From the NCBI GenBank assembly GCA_965153455.1, contig OZ234502.1, positions 12,803,495 to 12,867,494 on the forward strand: 64,000 bases of DNA, read 5' to 3'. Position 1 is the first letter of the stretch; each line of letters opens with the position of its first letter. This document shows, piece after piece, positions 1 through 9,994 of the stretch. Made by a program: the position numbers and the translations under genes. Source of the stretch: Sphagnum compactum. Its lineage: Eukaryota > Bryophyta > Sphagnopsida > Sphagnales. The notes below the pieces were generated by a model. It saw only the letters and a list, made by a program, of their open reading frames with translations, ran no database searches and was not told where the DNA came from.

Positions 1-1873
1 GGTACTAAGGTTTTTTTTTTTTTTGGGGAAATTTAACAAGGAATTCACATTTGAAATGCAAACATCTTTTGAAAAGAGGCTACATAATAAAAACCACATG
101 ACGAAAGGTCTCATTTTATCTTTAGACTAAACATGACATTTTCATCAATCACAACTAAACACAACATATTCACAATTGTAGAGGATTTAGGCGTGATTTG
201 TATCTAGTGCATTTGCATGTTTTATTAATAAGGATTTGATGCAACAACACAAGCTAAACCTAGTGAAGAATACCACATTTTTCCTTGCAAAATTCATTGA
301 TGGATTGAATCTTTAATTTGAAACTAAGTAGGTGTGAAAGCAAGGTACTTAAATTCACCAACCAAGGGTCACACCTTACAAGGTTGTCTTCAATTCGTCC
401 CTAATAAACCATGTTGCCTTTTATTGGTCTTAGTATGCTTCACATAATTCACATATGTCTTAATTGAAACCTTTTGGTTTTTTTTCCCTTCCATTTCAAG
501 CATTTCAAAACAAATTTTAAGTGCAACATGGTTCATAATATTTCTTATAGTTTTCTTTCACGATAACATTCCTATGGACATTTTGTAAGATCCAAACCGT
601 CGTGGATTAAATCACATCACAACATTAAAAGTTCTAAACTGAGGTTATCATTTGTGTTGATGTCTCCTCCTTGAACATAATAACTCCAACAACGCAATGT
701 GATGGTACTTTTGACTTCTTTCACATCGAAGCATGGAACTTTTGCAAAAACCAAAAAAACTCAAAATTATGTCTCAAGCTTTGAAATCATGCGAATTGTT
801 TTCCAAACCGTTAGTCATCATAGACAAATGCTTCTGATTTTGAATTAAAGATTGTCAATTGTGGAATTCACGATGAAGATACTTCGAGGTGACCTTGATG
901 CGTTTGAGGATTGTTGCTATTTAATCAAAGGAACTCAACATTGGAGAGATCCCTAACATGGTACTAGCTTCCTGCCAAAAATAGAGCTTTGCAAGCACCC
1001 TTTCAAATGGGAATTTTGGTGTACTCTTGGTATGAAGCCAAGTGTGAGAAGGGTATGTAAAAAGGGAATTTTTGTTCATCATCCCCAACAAATCGCACCT
1101 TTCTATGTCCATCTTACCATAAGGTTCATCCTCTTTTATATTTTGCAAACTTCCCATAGGATGAGGAAGACATCTGAATCCATAATTGACTGTGTCTTGG
1201 GAAGGCTAGTCACACCGAACTCAAAACCAACTGTGATCTTATGACAAAGAAACCAACCATACAACCTTCAGCAGTTGTCACACACACAGAGTCGGTATTA
1301 GCAGACCTCCCAATGCTTGCCAGGGAAACCAAAGCTTCACAATTAACAAAAAAAGGTGACATATTGACAAGCCACAGTACAGAGAGACAAAGGGAGACTG
1401 CTTAGGGTTTAGGGTTTTTGAGTATAGGAGAATCATGTCAAGAGGTCAGAGACACATACAGATGCAGCTCTCTTGTGGCATGACAAAATCAAGAACAATT
1501 GCGTTTTGATTCATATCTATAGTTTCAATCTCTCTTTTTATGATCGTGTGCGCCCTTCCCACCCCCTTACTACTTCATGGCTGAATCAACAGTTTTAGGG
1601 TTTGAAACACATGTATTGTATTGGGTTGTCTTCAGATGGACTGTTGAACAAATGATTTTATCTATCTCACTTGCTAGCTCCTTGTGTAGAATTTAGAAAC
1701 TACCACTTACTTGATCCATATAAAAAAGACGAGTCCCAGTAGAGTTCTTGAGATCAGAAAGATTTGTCTCCCCTAATTTCGTTCCAAGGAAAGCTCCAAA
1801 TCTTTTTGTGTTTGGAGTTTATTGTGCAGAGCTTCCCAATATTAGGGTTAACAGCTTCCTATTATGCAAACCT
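1..1873. other. AT-rich intergenic DNA, no gene recognised
   Basis: No reading frame here has family resemblance or plausible splice structure. It opens with a poly-T run near position 11. A two-unit telomere-type motif (TTAGGGTTTAGGG) lies near 1404-1420. The part from about 1550 to 1870 is slightly richer in GC and could be 3' flank of the minus-strand gene downstream of 2611. Confidence 0.5.
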
Positions 1874-2469
1874 TCAGTAATGGGTTTCGCTAACTCCCTG
1901 CAAGCTGTGTTGCCACAGTCTGTCCAGTACTTGACTTGATTTGCAATCTTGGATGGAGTAATAATCCTTTGCAGAAATTGTTGTCAATGTTGTTGCAGGC
2001 ATTGTTTCATTTTGGATTGTTGCAAAACAAGTAGGTTTGTTTTCTGAATCAACAGATTGTAGTTGCAAGATCCCATTAGTATTATTACCTTGTGAATTTG
2101 GCACACTTAGCTGTTGTTTCTCCATTGTTGTTGTTGTTGTTGTATTCTTAACCACTAAATGCTTTCGTTGTGACAAACCGAGCTTCATGAGAACTAAGCC
2201 TTTACCATGTTGGCCATTCTTGGCAGTCTCACCACCAATTGTTTCTTTCACTAACTCTGCATTCCTCGCTTTTGCCTTTGCTTGCTCTTTGAGCACTTTT
2301 GCTCTGCTGTTAGCTGCATGGACAGCCTTTGCACCTCTCACTAAGTTCCTGACAGTACCTACACACCCATGCCCACATACACCAGCACCTTCTATTATGT
2401 ATACAAGTTTGTTGCAAATGTGCAAGGCATTTTGACGACAGTGCTCGCCAACATACAGTTTACACTTCT
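1874..2469 (-). CDS. Possible 3' coding exon or 3' UTR reading frame
   Basis: The minus strand is open from about 2469 to a stop at 1874 (roughly 198 codons). An Ala/Lys/Arg-rich stretch follows a Cys/Gly-rich start (GAGVCGHGCVG), then a (ACA)n-coded Thr run. It lies directly downstream of the 690-codon gene on the same strand and could be its next exon. However, the one good splice donor at the end of that gene (CCAG|GTTAGT, phase 1) does not join this frame in phase at any AG I can find. No family is recognised and there is no good ATG. It may equally be 3' UTR with a chance open frame, so confidence is low. Confidence 0.25.
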
Positions 2470-2610
2470 AGCTCCAAAAATAAGAGGCTGCACATGAATG
2501 ACTGAAAGTTCATAGCTCAGATCAGTTTTTTTCACACGTCAAGCCTTTTTAACACTCTGGTTGGTTCAAAAAAATAGTGCATGGGTGCAAGCGCATGAAT
2601 ACCAAAACCA

Positions 2611-4683
2611 CTAACCTGGATTTCCAGGTGATGCAGACATAAACCCAGATGATGAGATCTCCAACACATCTTTCGTAGTGAAGTTTTTCTTGATTGGAAG
2701 ACATGGGAAATCGAGTCCTGTGAAGCCCATGATATTGGTGCTGCTGAGAATGTTGCCAATCTCAAACAAATCAGAGCTGGAATCATCTGTGTCATGCACA
2801 TCCCTTCCAAAATCGTGATTGCTCGATGAAGTTTCTGGTGAGTCTGGCTCAGTTGTGCTGGCTATTGAATCCGATGCAGCAGAATTGTTGTGAGCAAGAG
2901 AGTCAGCACAAGCTTGGAACTCCAGTGAGAACCCATCTTGAAGTATTTCATCAAGTCTGTGTTGAGCTTTCCTTGAATTAGTTCCACAGATTGGAAACGG
3001 TGAGCCAAATGCAGCTTTTGAGGATGCATTCATCACCAACATTGCTCCTCTTGTTGCTTTCTCACTCCTACTTCTCAGCTGCTCATCTTCGAAGCATTCA
3101 AGATCATTCTTCTTCCTCGATCCTATGACTTCATGGTGATGTGCAGCAGCAGCAGATGGTGAACTCGGAAAGGAAAAGAAAGCATCAGCATCAGGATCAT
3201 CAGGCTGATCTGAACCTTGAAACCTAACACAATCTTGACCCAAATTGCTGCTGCATGGCATTGTGATGATACTACATGATGAATCACTCCTGTCCTTTGC
3301 TGCTGTTGGTAAGTGTATGCGTAGGCCATTTGCCAAACTGAAGCATGCCAAGCAGCCTTGGGCCTCAAAATTCTCAGCTGTTCTTGAATTTGGACTTTCA
3401 TCAGTTGTAGAATTTCCTCCTCCGGGGTGGTTTCGATGCTGCAATCTGGAACCTGATTCAATTCGTATGCTGTGTGAGCTGCACTTTGCTGCTTCTGCTC
3501 CTATGATTGCTCCTGCTTCTCTCACTCGTCCACAGCAACCCACACAATCTTGCATGATGGAAGGAGAAACTAACACTGTAGTAGCAGCAGCATTTGGAGG
3601 AGTTCCAGATCTAATCTCCAAAAGTGATCTTCGTTGTTGTTGTTGCAGCCCAGCAGCAGAAGAATCCGGAGATTCAACAGTGGGACGAAAAAGATGATGT
3701 TCTTGTACAATATCTCCACCATCTCCAGCTGCAGCTGCTGATGCTGACGATGCTTCTCTCCTCTTGTCTGTACTCTGATTGGCAAGTCTCAAAGGTCTTG
3801 CAGGCAGACAGGCAGATTGCCTGGCCGCATTCACAACTGAAGCCCAGCGGCTGGTTGTGGGGAAGCAAGCTTCGAAATGCGATTTCTGCTCAACTGAAGG
3901 AGGAGGAGGCAGAGGACTCACCCTTGCCTTGAATGGCGCTCCCAAGTCTATGACCGGATCCATTTGAACAGAAGAATTGTCTGTTGATCTCACAGCTTCA
4001 TTCTCAGCAGCAGGAGCAGCAAGCTCTTCTTCATCTTCAGCTATGGCAGCCGAGGTATCTTCTTCTTCTTCCTCGTCTTCCGCGCATTGATCCATGAGAG
4101 AGGAGCCATGGAGACCTGAAAATGTGATGAGCCTGTCAGACGAAACCAGTTCAGCAGCACACTCATTCTCCTTGAGGAACATGAAAGTGTCCCTAGCTGC
4201 AGCTCTAGCAGCAGATTCGGCGTAGGATTTGGCGATGGCATCGAAGCCATGAGGAGGCCCCGAACTCAAGTAGGAGCAAATGTCGCCTCCTACAGCAGCA
4301 GCAGAAGAAGAAGAGGACGAGGACGAGGACGAGGAAGAAGAAGAAGAAGATGATGATGATCTTCCCGCTGGTGGTGGTGCTGTTGGTGATCTTCGTTGTC
4401 GTTGTTGTATCATCATCTTCTCCTGATGACTCTTACTGAAACCTCCTCCTCCTCCTCCTTCTACTCCTCCTCCTCCCCCGTTGTTGTTGCTGCTCCCAAC
4501 TGCTGATCTCCTGCACAACAACGTACCCAACTTCCCAATCTCCCCCACCTCCGCCGACGATCCAAGCGAGTCGAAACTCAACGTCCTGAACCCTAGACTC
4601 AGATCTCTGCTATCCAGAGTGAAGCTCTTCTCCTTGCTCTCGTCGAGCTCACCACCCACCACCTTCGATGCACACACCCCCAT
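2611..4683 (-). CDS. Plant-specific acidic Ser-rich protein with SSDLFEI motif, probably membrane-anchored
   Basis: An uninterrupted frame of 690 codons begins MGVCASK. Gly2 with Ser6 fits the N-myristoylation consensus and Cys4 could be palmitoylated, so plasma-membrane attachment is inferred. Visible order: conserved-looking N-terminus (DLSLGFRTLSFDSL, about 28-41), Gly-rich stretch (about 70-86), a run of about 19 Ser (about 109-128), an Ala-rich helix with FMFLKENECAAEL (about 150-178), acidic runs of Glu/Asp (about 200-225), and a long disordered middle. Near the C-terminus is SSSDLFEIGNI (about residue 647). SSDLFEI/SSDLFEL is a signature I recall in PHYTOCHROME KINASE SUBSTRATE and BIG GRAIN1 proteins, both acting in auxin and growth signalling. 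The PKS motif ending IEWSV is not seen, so the link is only suggestive. The stop at 2611 overlaps a good splice donor (CCAG|GTTAGT). Splicing to the AG near 2491 would replace the last residue with a short ASYFWS tail; an AG near 2506 gives a longer tail. The ATG at 4683 is the first in frame and follows a CT-rich leader. Confidence 0.8.
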   Translation of the reverse strand: MGVCASKVVGGELDESKEKSFTLDSRDLSLGFRTLSFDSLGSSAEVGEIGKLGTLLCRRSAVGSSNNNGGGGGVEGGGGGGFSKSHQEKMMIQQRQRRSPTAPPPAGRSSSSSSSSSSSSSSSSSSSAAAVGGDICSYLSSGPPHGFDAIAKSYAESAARAAARDTFMFLKENECAAELVSSDRLITFSGLHGSSLMDQCAEDEEEEEDTSAAIAEDEEELAAPAAENEAVRSTDNSSVQMDPVIDLGAPFKARVSPLPPPPSVEQKSHFEACFPTTSRWASVVNAARQSACLPARPLRLANQSTDKRREASSASAAAAGDGGDIVQEHHLFRPTVESPDSSAAGLQQQQRRSLLEIRSGTPPNAAATTVLVSPSIMQDCVGCCGRVREAGAIIGAEAAKCSSHSIRIESGSRLQHRNHPGGGNSTTDESPNSRTAENFEAQGCLACFSLANGLRIHLPTAAKDRSDSSCSIITMPCSSNLGQDCVRFQGSDQPDDPDADAFFSFPSSPSAAAAHHHEVIGSRKKNDLECFEDEQLRSRSEKATRGAMLVMNASSKAAFGSPFPICGTNSRKAQHRLDEILQDGFSLEFQACADSLAHNNSAASDSIASTTEPDSPETSSSNHDFGRDVHDTDDSSSDLFEIGNILSSTNIMGFTGLDFPCLPIKKNFTTKDVLEISSSGFMSASPGNPG

Positions 4684-5520
4684 TGCTCTCTCTTTTCTCT
4701 CTCTCTGTCTCTGTGTGTCTTCCCAAATCTTTCTATCTGCTAGCTTTTCTTCTCGAGCTCAGTTCCTTGGATCCTCTTGTTGTCAAACTGCAGCAGGAGC
4801 AGCTACAGCTAGAAAACACAATCGGAAAAAAAAACAGCTTTGAATCAAGTCCCCCATTCCCAAAGTCCTCATTCCCCATTCACCAAATTTGTTTTTGCCA
4901 TGAGTCCACGAATCCGAATCCGAAATGGCAAGTACTCAACACACACAAATCTTTGTAACCATCGCCAACATCTCGACATTGCAACAATCATCCCCCAAGC
5001 TCTCTTCCTCTCTCCCACAGCTCTTTCTTCTCCTCCTTGTCTTGCACCAGCTTCTTCTTCGTCTTTTTCTTCTTAATCTCATGTATCAGCTTCTTATTTT
5101 CCTTGTCTTGCACCAACAACTTCTTCTTCTTCTTCTTCTACCAGGTTTTTCTTCGTCTTCTTCTTGTTCTCTTCTTGTTGTTGGTCAGCACCGTCTCCTC
5201 CATCGCCAGGGTCAAAAAAACAACAACTGAAGCAATTGAAAGAGCTGAGAATTGCTTGCATTCTTCTTCTCGCAACTTGTGGAAACAAAAACACAAAACA
5301 GAAACAAAAATAACACAAAACCAGAAACAAAAATAGAAACAAAACCAAAACCAAAAACCAAAACAGAAACAAAAACAAAACCAAAACAGAAACTAAAACA
5401 AAGACAAAAACAGAAACAAAAGCAAAAACAAAAAAACAAAACAGAAACAAAAACAAAAGGAAAAAAGAAAGGGAGAGAGAGAGAGAGAGAGAGCGCGGAA
5501 GACGACGAAATGATGGACGA
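4684..5520 (-). promoter_or_regulatory. Simple-sequence 5' leader and promoter-proximal region of the 2611-4683 gene
   Basis: In the gene's own direction this stretch holds a (CT)n tract (plus-strand GA at about 5470-5493), typical of plant transcription start regions. A long (TTTTGT/TTTCTG)n block with almost no purines except G follows (plus-strand ACAAAA/ACAGAA at about 5280-5465), then (GAA)n (plus-strand TTC at about 5050-5175) and another CT/GA patch at 4690-4715. The strand asymmetry is strong. The start site is inferred from the CT tract only, and no clear TATA box was found. Confidence 0.45.
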
Positions 5521-6483
5521 TTGAAGCGACAGTCTACTGTTCATCCAAAAATTCTGGTCGTCAATTATACCAACCATGGAACACAAAAAACAAAAATGAA
5601 GAAGGAGAAAGAAAACAAAGGATTTCAATAAAGAAAATAATAAATAATAAACTAAAATAATAAACTTACAATAATAAACTACAATACAACGAGTACCTGC
5701 ATACGTACAAACTTATAAAGAAGGAAAACAGAAAGAGCAGAGCTCGAAAATAGTGTCTGTCTATCTACTATTAAGTTTTTTTTTTTTTTTAATTTAAATT
5801 TTTTTTTAAAAAAATTATTTTACTAAGGGAAATGGGTTTGTCTGCAACACGTTTTGGAACCAGAAAAAAGAAAGAAAGAAAATGAAGCTGCAAACAAAAT
5901 TTAAAAATACAACCGAAAAAGAAATACTTTAAAAAAAAGAAAAACTATAGGTGGTACCTACTACCCTATATACATAGGCATTTGAAGGCCAATGAAGGAT
6001 TCTTTCCCAAATTTTATTATTATTATAAAATTGACAAAAACCGACAAAACTTACATGTTTCTATTCTATATTATTGTCTTGCACAAAAACGAGACTTGAG
6101 TGGGGTTTTTTATTTTAAAAATTAATAATAATAAATAATATTTTTTAAAAAGAGGGTTTTCCGAGTACCCAAGTTAATGACAACTTCTTGTTTTTATTGT
6201 ATATTGTCTTGCACCTTTCGTCTAATGGACTCTCTGGTCCCAAACGGACGTAAAATTGTAAACAGTAAACAGTCTTGCACAAAAACAAGTTACAAGACTT
6301 GAGAGTGGGAGGTTTTTTTCTTAAAAATTTAAAAAAGAGGCATTTCCGAGTACCAAGTTGACGAGAACTTTTGGAAGCAAAAAAACATAAAGGGATGATG
6401 GAAAAAGTAAAGGGCGGCATAGCCTAGTTGTGGAATAGGCGGCCGGCCAGCCAGCCGGCCAGCCGACCTCTCCTCACTAGGTA
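5521..6483. other. AT-rich upstream flank
   Basis: This stretch has (AATAA)-type runs at 5630-5690, a poly-T/poly-A patch at 5775-5820, and two similar segments with ttgtcttgcac...acaaaaac at about 6070 and 6205-6290 (a degenerate direct repeat). A GGCCGGCCAGCCAGCCGG cluster lies at 6440-6460. No gene is seen. Confidence 0.45.
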
Positions 6484-7085
6484 GTAGTACTCATTGTAAG
6501 AAGAAAAAATTAAAATTAAATCCCAAAATTCATTTAAAAAATTTCTAAAAAATTACAAATATCCCATCATGTTTAGACTAAATAAATCTAAACTGGGGTT
6601 GCCGAGTAGTTCAAATCTAACAAGGGGGTGTGTCACACGGTGGTGGGCTTGCCATTTACATTAAAAAAGTATCTTAAGGCAAAAAGAAGATTATTATGAA
6701 AATTCAAATATAATCTTCAAAAAATCCTCTAAAAGAAACCAAAATCTTTCAACACATTATAATAAATATGTAATTAATCTCAAGTTTCAACACAAGCCAA
6801 AAAAAAAAAATCTTCTTTCAAAAATCCTCATATAATAAAAATAGACCTATTATTTATTATTACCTAGGGGGGCCAAAAACCCCGTAAGCTACTATACTCT
6901 ATAATGAATCTAAACACAATATCTTAAGGGCCTTGGTAGTAGGCAAGGCCAACAAATTATTTGGGCTCAATATTATGGCCACTAGGTAGTAAGGGGGACC
7001 TCACTCAATATTATGGCCACTAGGTAGTAAGGGGGACCTCACTCAAAGAAGGTGAAGAAGGTACCAACATGGGTGTTGTTGGTTC
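6484..7085 (+). repeat. Dispersed repeat, copy A
   Basis: Segments of this stretch match the reverse complement of 18290-18540 in the same order: TTAAATCCCAAAATT, then TTACAAATATCC, GAGTAGTTCAAATCTAACAA, GGCCACTAGGTAGTAAG, CCTCACTCAAAGAAGGTGAA and GGTACCAACATGGGTG. This is a decayed transposable-element family with at least two inverted copies about 11 kb apart. No coding capacity or clear terminal repeat was found. Confidence 0.65.
6968..7043 (+). repeat. 38-bp perfect tandem duplication inside copy A
   Basis: CAATATTATGGCCACTAGGT followed by AGTAAGGGGGACCTCACT occurs twice in a row with period 38. The inverted copy near 18370 has only one such unit, so the duplication arose in copy A. Confidence 0.85.
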
Positions 7086-7390
7086 ACCCTAGCCAACAAC
7101 TCCCTAGTACCAAACACACCCCAACATGTTACTACTAGTGTGGCTTGTGGGTGGGTCCTCTCTCTCTCTCTCCCTCTCTCTCTCTTCCTTCCTTTCTTCC
7201 TTTCTTCACCCCATCCCTATTTCCCATCCCTCTTCCTGTTTGTCCACACACTGAATGCTCAGAAGAAAGACATCTGACAGGAGACACAAAACAGACCAAG
7301 TAGCAGCTGCTGATGAGAGTCTAGTACTACATGAGACTCTAGTACTAGAGTAAGTGAGCTCACACACACACATACATTCATCTAAAGCAC
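7086..7390. other. Pyrimidine tract and 16-bp palindrome
   Basis: A CT/TTCC tract occupies about 7157-7205. ACTCTAGTACTAGAGT at 7336-7351 is a perfect 16-bp palindrome, preceded by a close copy (GAGTCTAGTACT). No gene is seen. Confidence 0.5.
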
Positions 7391-8300
7391 CCCATGCATC
7401 CAATCTTACCCCCTCCCCCCCCTCTCTTTTCCATCCAATGCACTCCATCCATTCAATGTACCCCATCCATCCAATTTACCCCCTCTATCCAATGCACCCC
7501 ATCCATTCAATGTACCCCATCCATCCAATTTACCCCCTCTATCCAATGCATTCCATCCCTTCAATGTACCCCATCCATCCAATTTACCCCCTCTATCCAA
7601 TGCACTCCATCCCTTCAATGTACCCCATCCATCCAATTTACCCTATCCATCCAATGTAACCCAAATGTGTTCAATGCTTACCCCATCCATCCCAATGGTA
7701 CCCCAACTATCCATTGCACCGCAAATGCATTCATTGTACCCCATCCGTCCGATGTTACCGCAACTACCCATTCCACCCCAAATGCATTCAATGTACCCCA
7801 TCCATTCCCACAGTATCCCAACTATCCATTGCACTCCACATGCATTCAATCTACATAATCCATTCCAAGGGTATCCCATCCATCCATTGCACTCCAAATG
7901 CATTTGATATACACCATCCATTTGATGGTACCCCTAGACATCAAGTGCTTCATCCATCCATCCATCCATCCATCCATCAAATTGTAGTACCCCATCCATC
8001 CAATGCACTCCAAATGCATTTGATACACTCCATGCATTCAATGTACCCTAGCTATCCAATGCTCTTCATCCATTCAATTGCACTTCACTCAATTCAGTTC
8101 CCTCCATTTACCCAATATGTACCCAATCCATAATCCACCTCCATATCCATCCAAGTGCAATTCATCAATTTCAAAGATGTTCATTCACCCAAAGATGTAC
8201 CCCAAATTTCATCCAATGCATTCCATCCATTGACCAATTGCACTTCATCAATTTCAATGCCCTCCATTCACCCAATCTACCCCAGCCATCCGGTGCACTC
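7391..8300 (+). repeat. 18-bp minisatellite (CAATGTACCCCATCCATC type) with 54-bp higher-order period
   Basis: The core at about 7440-7660 repeats an 18-bp unit. Three variants (CAATGTACCCCATCCATC, CAATTTACCCCCTCTATC, CAATGCACCCCATCCATT) make a 54-bp higher-order repeat. Farther on the array decays to degenerate CAATGCA and CATCCATTC units up to about 8300, with a (CATC)n patch at 7950-7976. All plus frames and several minus frames are open over much of it because the unit is a multiple of three without stops. Those ORFs (hexapeptides such as IQCTPS or HPIYPL) are best read as by-products. Confidence 0.85.
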
Positions 8301-8398
8301 CAATCACCCATTTATGCAACTTGGTTGAGAGAGATAGAGAGAGCATGTTGTGTGTGCATTGTGCATTTTTCTTTTTAGGCAAAATTCAAAAAATTTAA

Positions 8399-8608
8399 AT
8401 GAGAAATTTGGACTTAGGGGTTTCTTCACAAGTCCAATTTTTTCCATCCATGAGGACGGATCCCTTTTCTCACAAAATGAGAAATTTGGACTTAGGGGTT
8501 TCTTCACAAGTCCAATTTTTTTCATCCATGAGGACGGATCCTTTTTCTCACAAAAGGAGAAATTTGGACTTAGGGGTTTCTTCACAAGTCCCAATTTTTC
8601 ATCCATGA
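8399..8608 (+). repeat. 78-bp unit in three tandem copies with two hairpins per unit
   Basis: Copies start at 8399, 8477 and 8555, with period exactly 78. Each has TTGGACTT...AAGTCCAA (8-bp stem, 18-base loop), and across the unit junction TTTCTCA-CAAAA-TGAGAAA (7-bp stem, one arm changed at the third copy). A plus frame (8350-8787) and a minus frame (8304-8774) both read through all copies, giving 26-residue peptide repeats (plus: EKFGLRGFFTSPIF; minus: KKIGLVKKPLSPNFSF). No known domain is recognised. Confidence 0.85.
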
Positions 8609-8811
8609 GAGGGAAGGCGGGGGAAGAGAGGAAGAAGGGTGGAGAATTGGATGCTGCTGTGGTGATCAAGTATAATCCAGTCATGTTGAGTGTTTTCTTG
8701 GACACAATTTCTATTGATTCTTCACGACCCAAGAGTATTATGATTAGCTTGGCGGTGCTTTGTTTTGGACACATTCTGCATTCATGAATAGTTAAAATAT
8801 ATATATATTAC

Positions 8812-8814
<3 letters not shown>

Positions 8815-8845
<31 letters not shown>
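8815..8845 (+). repeat. (TG)n microsatellite
   Basis: About 15 TG units directly follow a short TATATATA run. Confidence 0.9.
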
Positions 8846-8848
<3 letters not shown>

Positions 8849-9051
8849 ATTCAAGATTCATTAAGAGTTTCCTTGGACACATTATGATTCAATGATTCTG
8901 AGGATCTGAAATTGTTTGACAACATGATGATCATCAGCAGCTGTGTAAGTAAGTTTTTAGTGTGTGGGTCTTTTGTTTTTCCTTTGTTTTTTCAACAACA
9001 ACATCATTATCATGTCATCATCATTACTATTTTTTCATTTGTATCATTTGA

Positions 9052-9261
9052 TCAATCTTTGGGAGGAGGAGGAGAGATGCAGCAGCGAGCCTGGAGAGAG
9101 GAAAGGGATCCTAGGATCACAGCTGGTTTCCTTGGATGGAGAGCAAAAAGTCTAAGGCAATCGAGACTATGAGCTGCAATTAATGCTGGGTTTAGAAACT
9201 CTTCATCTTCAGAGGAAAATAACAAAATAACCTCTGTGGAGATGGAGCCCCCATTGGCCAT
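9052..9261 (-). CDS. Possible small protein or first exon behind a promoter-like leader
   Basis: A 69-codon minus-strand frame begins MANGGSISTEVILLFSSEDEEF. It lies in a local GC-richer island and is preceded at 9262-9425 by features typical of plant 5' leaders. The protein matches no family I know and lacks a recognisable domain. It could be the first exon of a gene that continues toward 8300 through the 78-bp repeats, but I could not establish splice sites. Chance ORF is the main alternative. Confidence 0.3.
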   Translation of the reverse strand: MANGGSISTEVILLFSSEDEEFLNPALIAAHSLDCLRLFALHPRKPAVILGSLSSLQARCCISPPPPKD

Positions 9262-9425
9262 GACATCTGTTTTTTACTTAAGATAATAATACCAAGAGAG
9301 CTGCGAAAGACCTCATTGATAGGAAACCTCAGCAATAGGGTTTAGGGTTTAAGGCTCTCCACGCCTCTGAAAGGAGATAGCCATCTCTACTGTTAGAGAG
9401 AGAGAGGGAGAGAGAGAGAGGTTGG
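9262..9425 (-). promoter_or_regulatory. CT-rich initiator-type tract plus telo-box leader
   Basis: On the minus strand, CTCTCTCTCTCTCCCTCTCT (about 9393-9420) is followed by AAACCCTAAACCCTA (about 9337-9353), then an upstream ATG mini-frame (MRSFAALLVLLS) ending in TAA, then the ATG at 9261. CT patches and telo-boxes (AAACCCTA) are common near plant transcription starts, especially of translation genes. That a transcript starts here is inferred. Confidence 0.35.
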
Positions 9426-9586
9426 CAACCACTTGAGCTCTGGCAATTGTTAGTTGTGCTTCTAGGAAAGGATTACAAATTCACTTGGAGCTTTGGAGCT
9501 ATGATAGCACTTAAATCTTTGATAGCTTCCATTTAGAAGAACCTTGCACCTTAGAAGTGACCTTCAAGTATAACTCAATAAAATGC

Positions 9587-9794
9587 TTATGGTGCATTCA
9601 CACTTGATGTTAAATCTATGTTAATTGAAAATCTAGGTGGCACCCAATGTTAAATGGGCGATAGATTAATGTTTAAGTGAATGTTAGTTTAACATAAAAT
9701 TTTCCCAATAAGTAAGTTTAAGTCTTAAAATACAAGTATGGTGTTAAGGAGCCCAACACTAGAGTCCCTAACACCAAGTGTGAACGCACCTTTA
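9587..9794. mobile_element. MITE, PIF/Harbinger (Tourist-like) type, about 202 bp
   Basis: Terminal inverted repeats GGTGCATTCACACTTGATGT (from 9591) and ACACCAAGTGTGAACGCACC (to 9790) pair over about 22 bp with two mismatches. The element (9590-9791) is flanked by a TTA at 9587-9589 and at 9792-9794. Length, terminal repeats and a 3-bp TTA duplication fit non-autonomous PIF/Harbinger elements. There is no coding capacity. Confidence 0.75.
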
Positions 9795-9994
9795 GTAAGT
9801 TGGAACTTAGGAATTATGACACTAAAAGTTAGTAATAGGAGACAAATGATTTTGATGTTTCATTAATTTTTAAAGATCTATTTCATTGTTATGCATCTTA
9901 TTTTATTTCACTAGTGTGCAATTTTGGTTTAATCTATCTATTAAGGAAGATTATGTGTTTGTTTATTTGTCTTGTTGAGAAAAAATTGCGGAAT

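Noticed and set aside
5094-5628. ORFs of Phe/Leu/Val or Lys/Thr/Gln runs on both strands
   Set aside because: They come from ACAAAA/TTTTGT and TTC/GAA simple repeats in the gene leader.
7305-7320. CTGATGAG string like a hammerhead ribozyme core
   Set aside because: No GAAAC partner or stems in the required positions.
7354-7858. Overlapping ORFs of 101-154 codons
   Set aside because: They are reading frames through the stop-free 18-bp repeat; all phases are open and no non-repeat coding sequence adjoins them.
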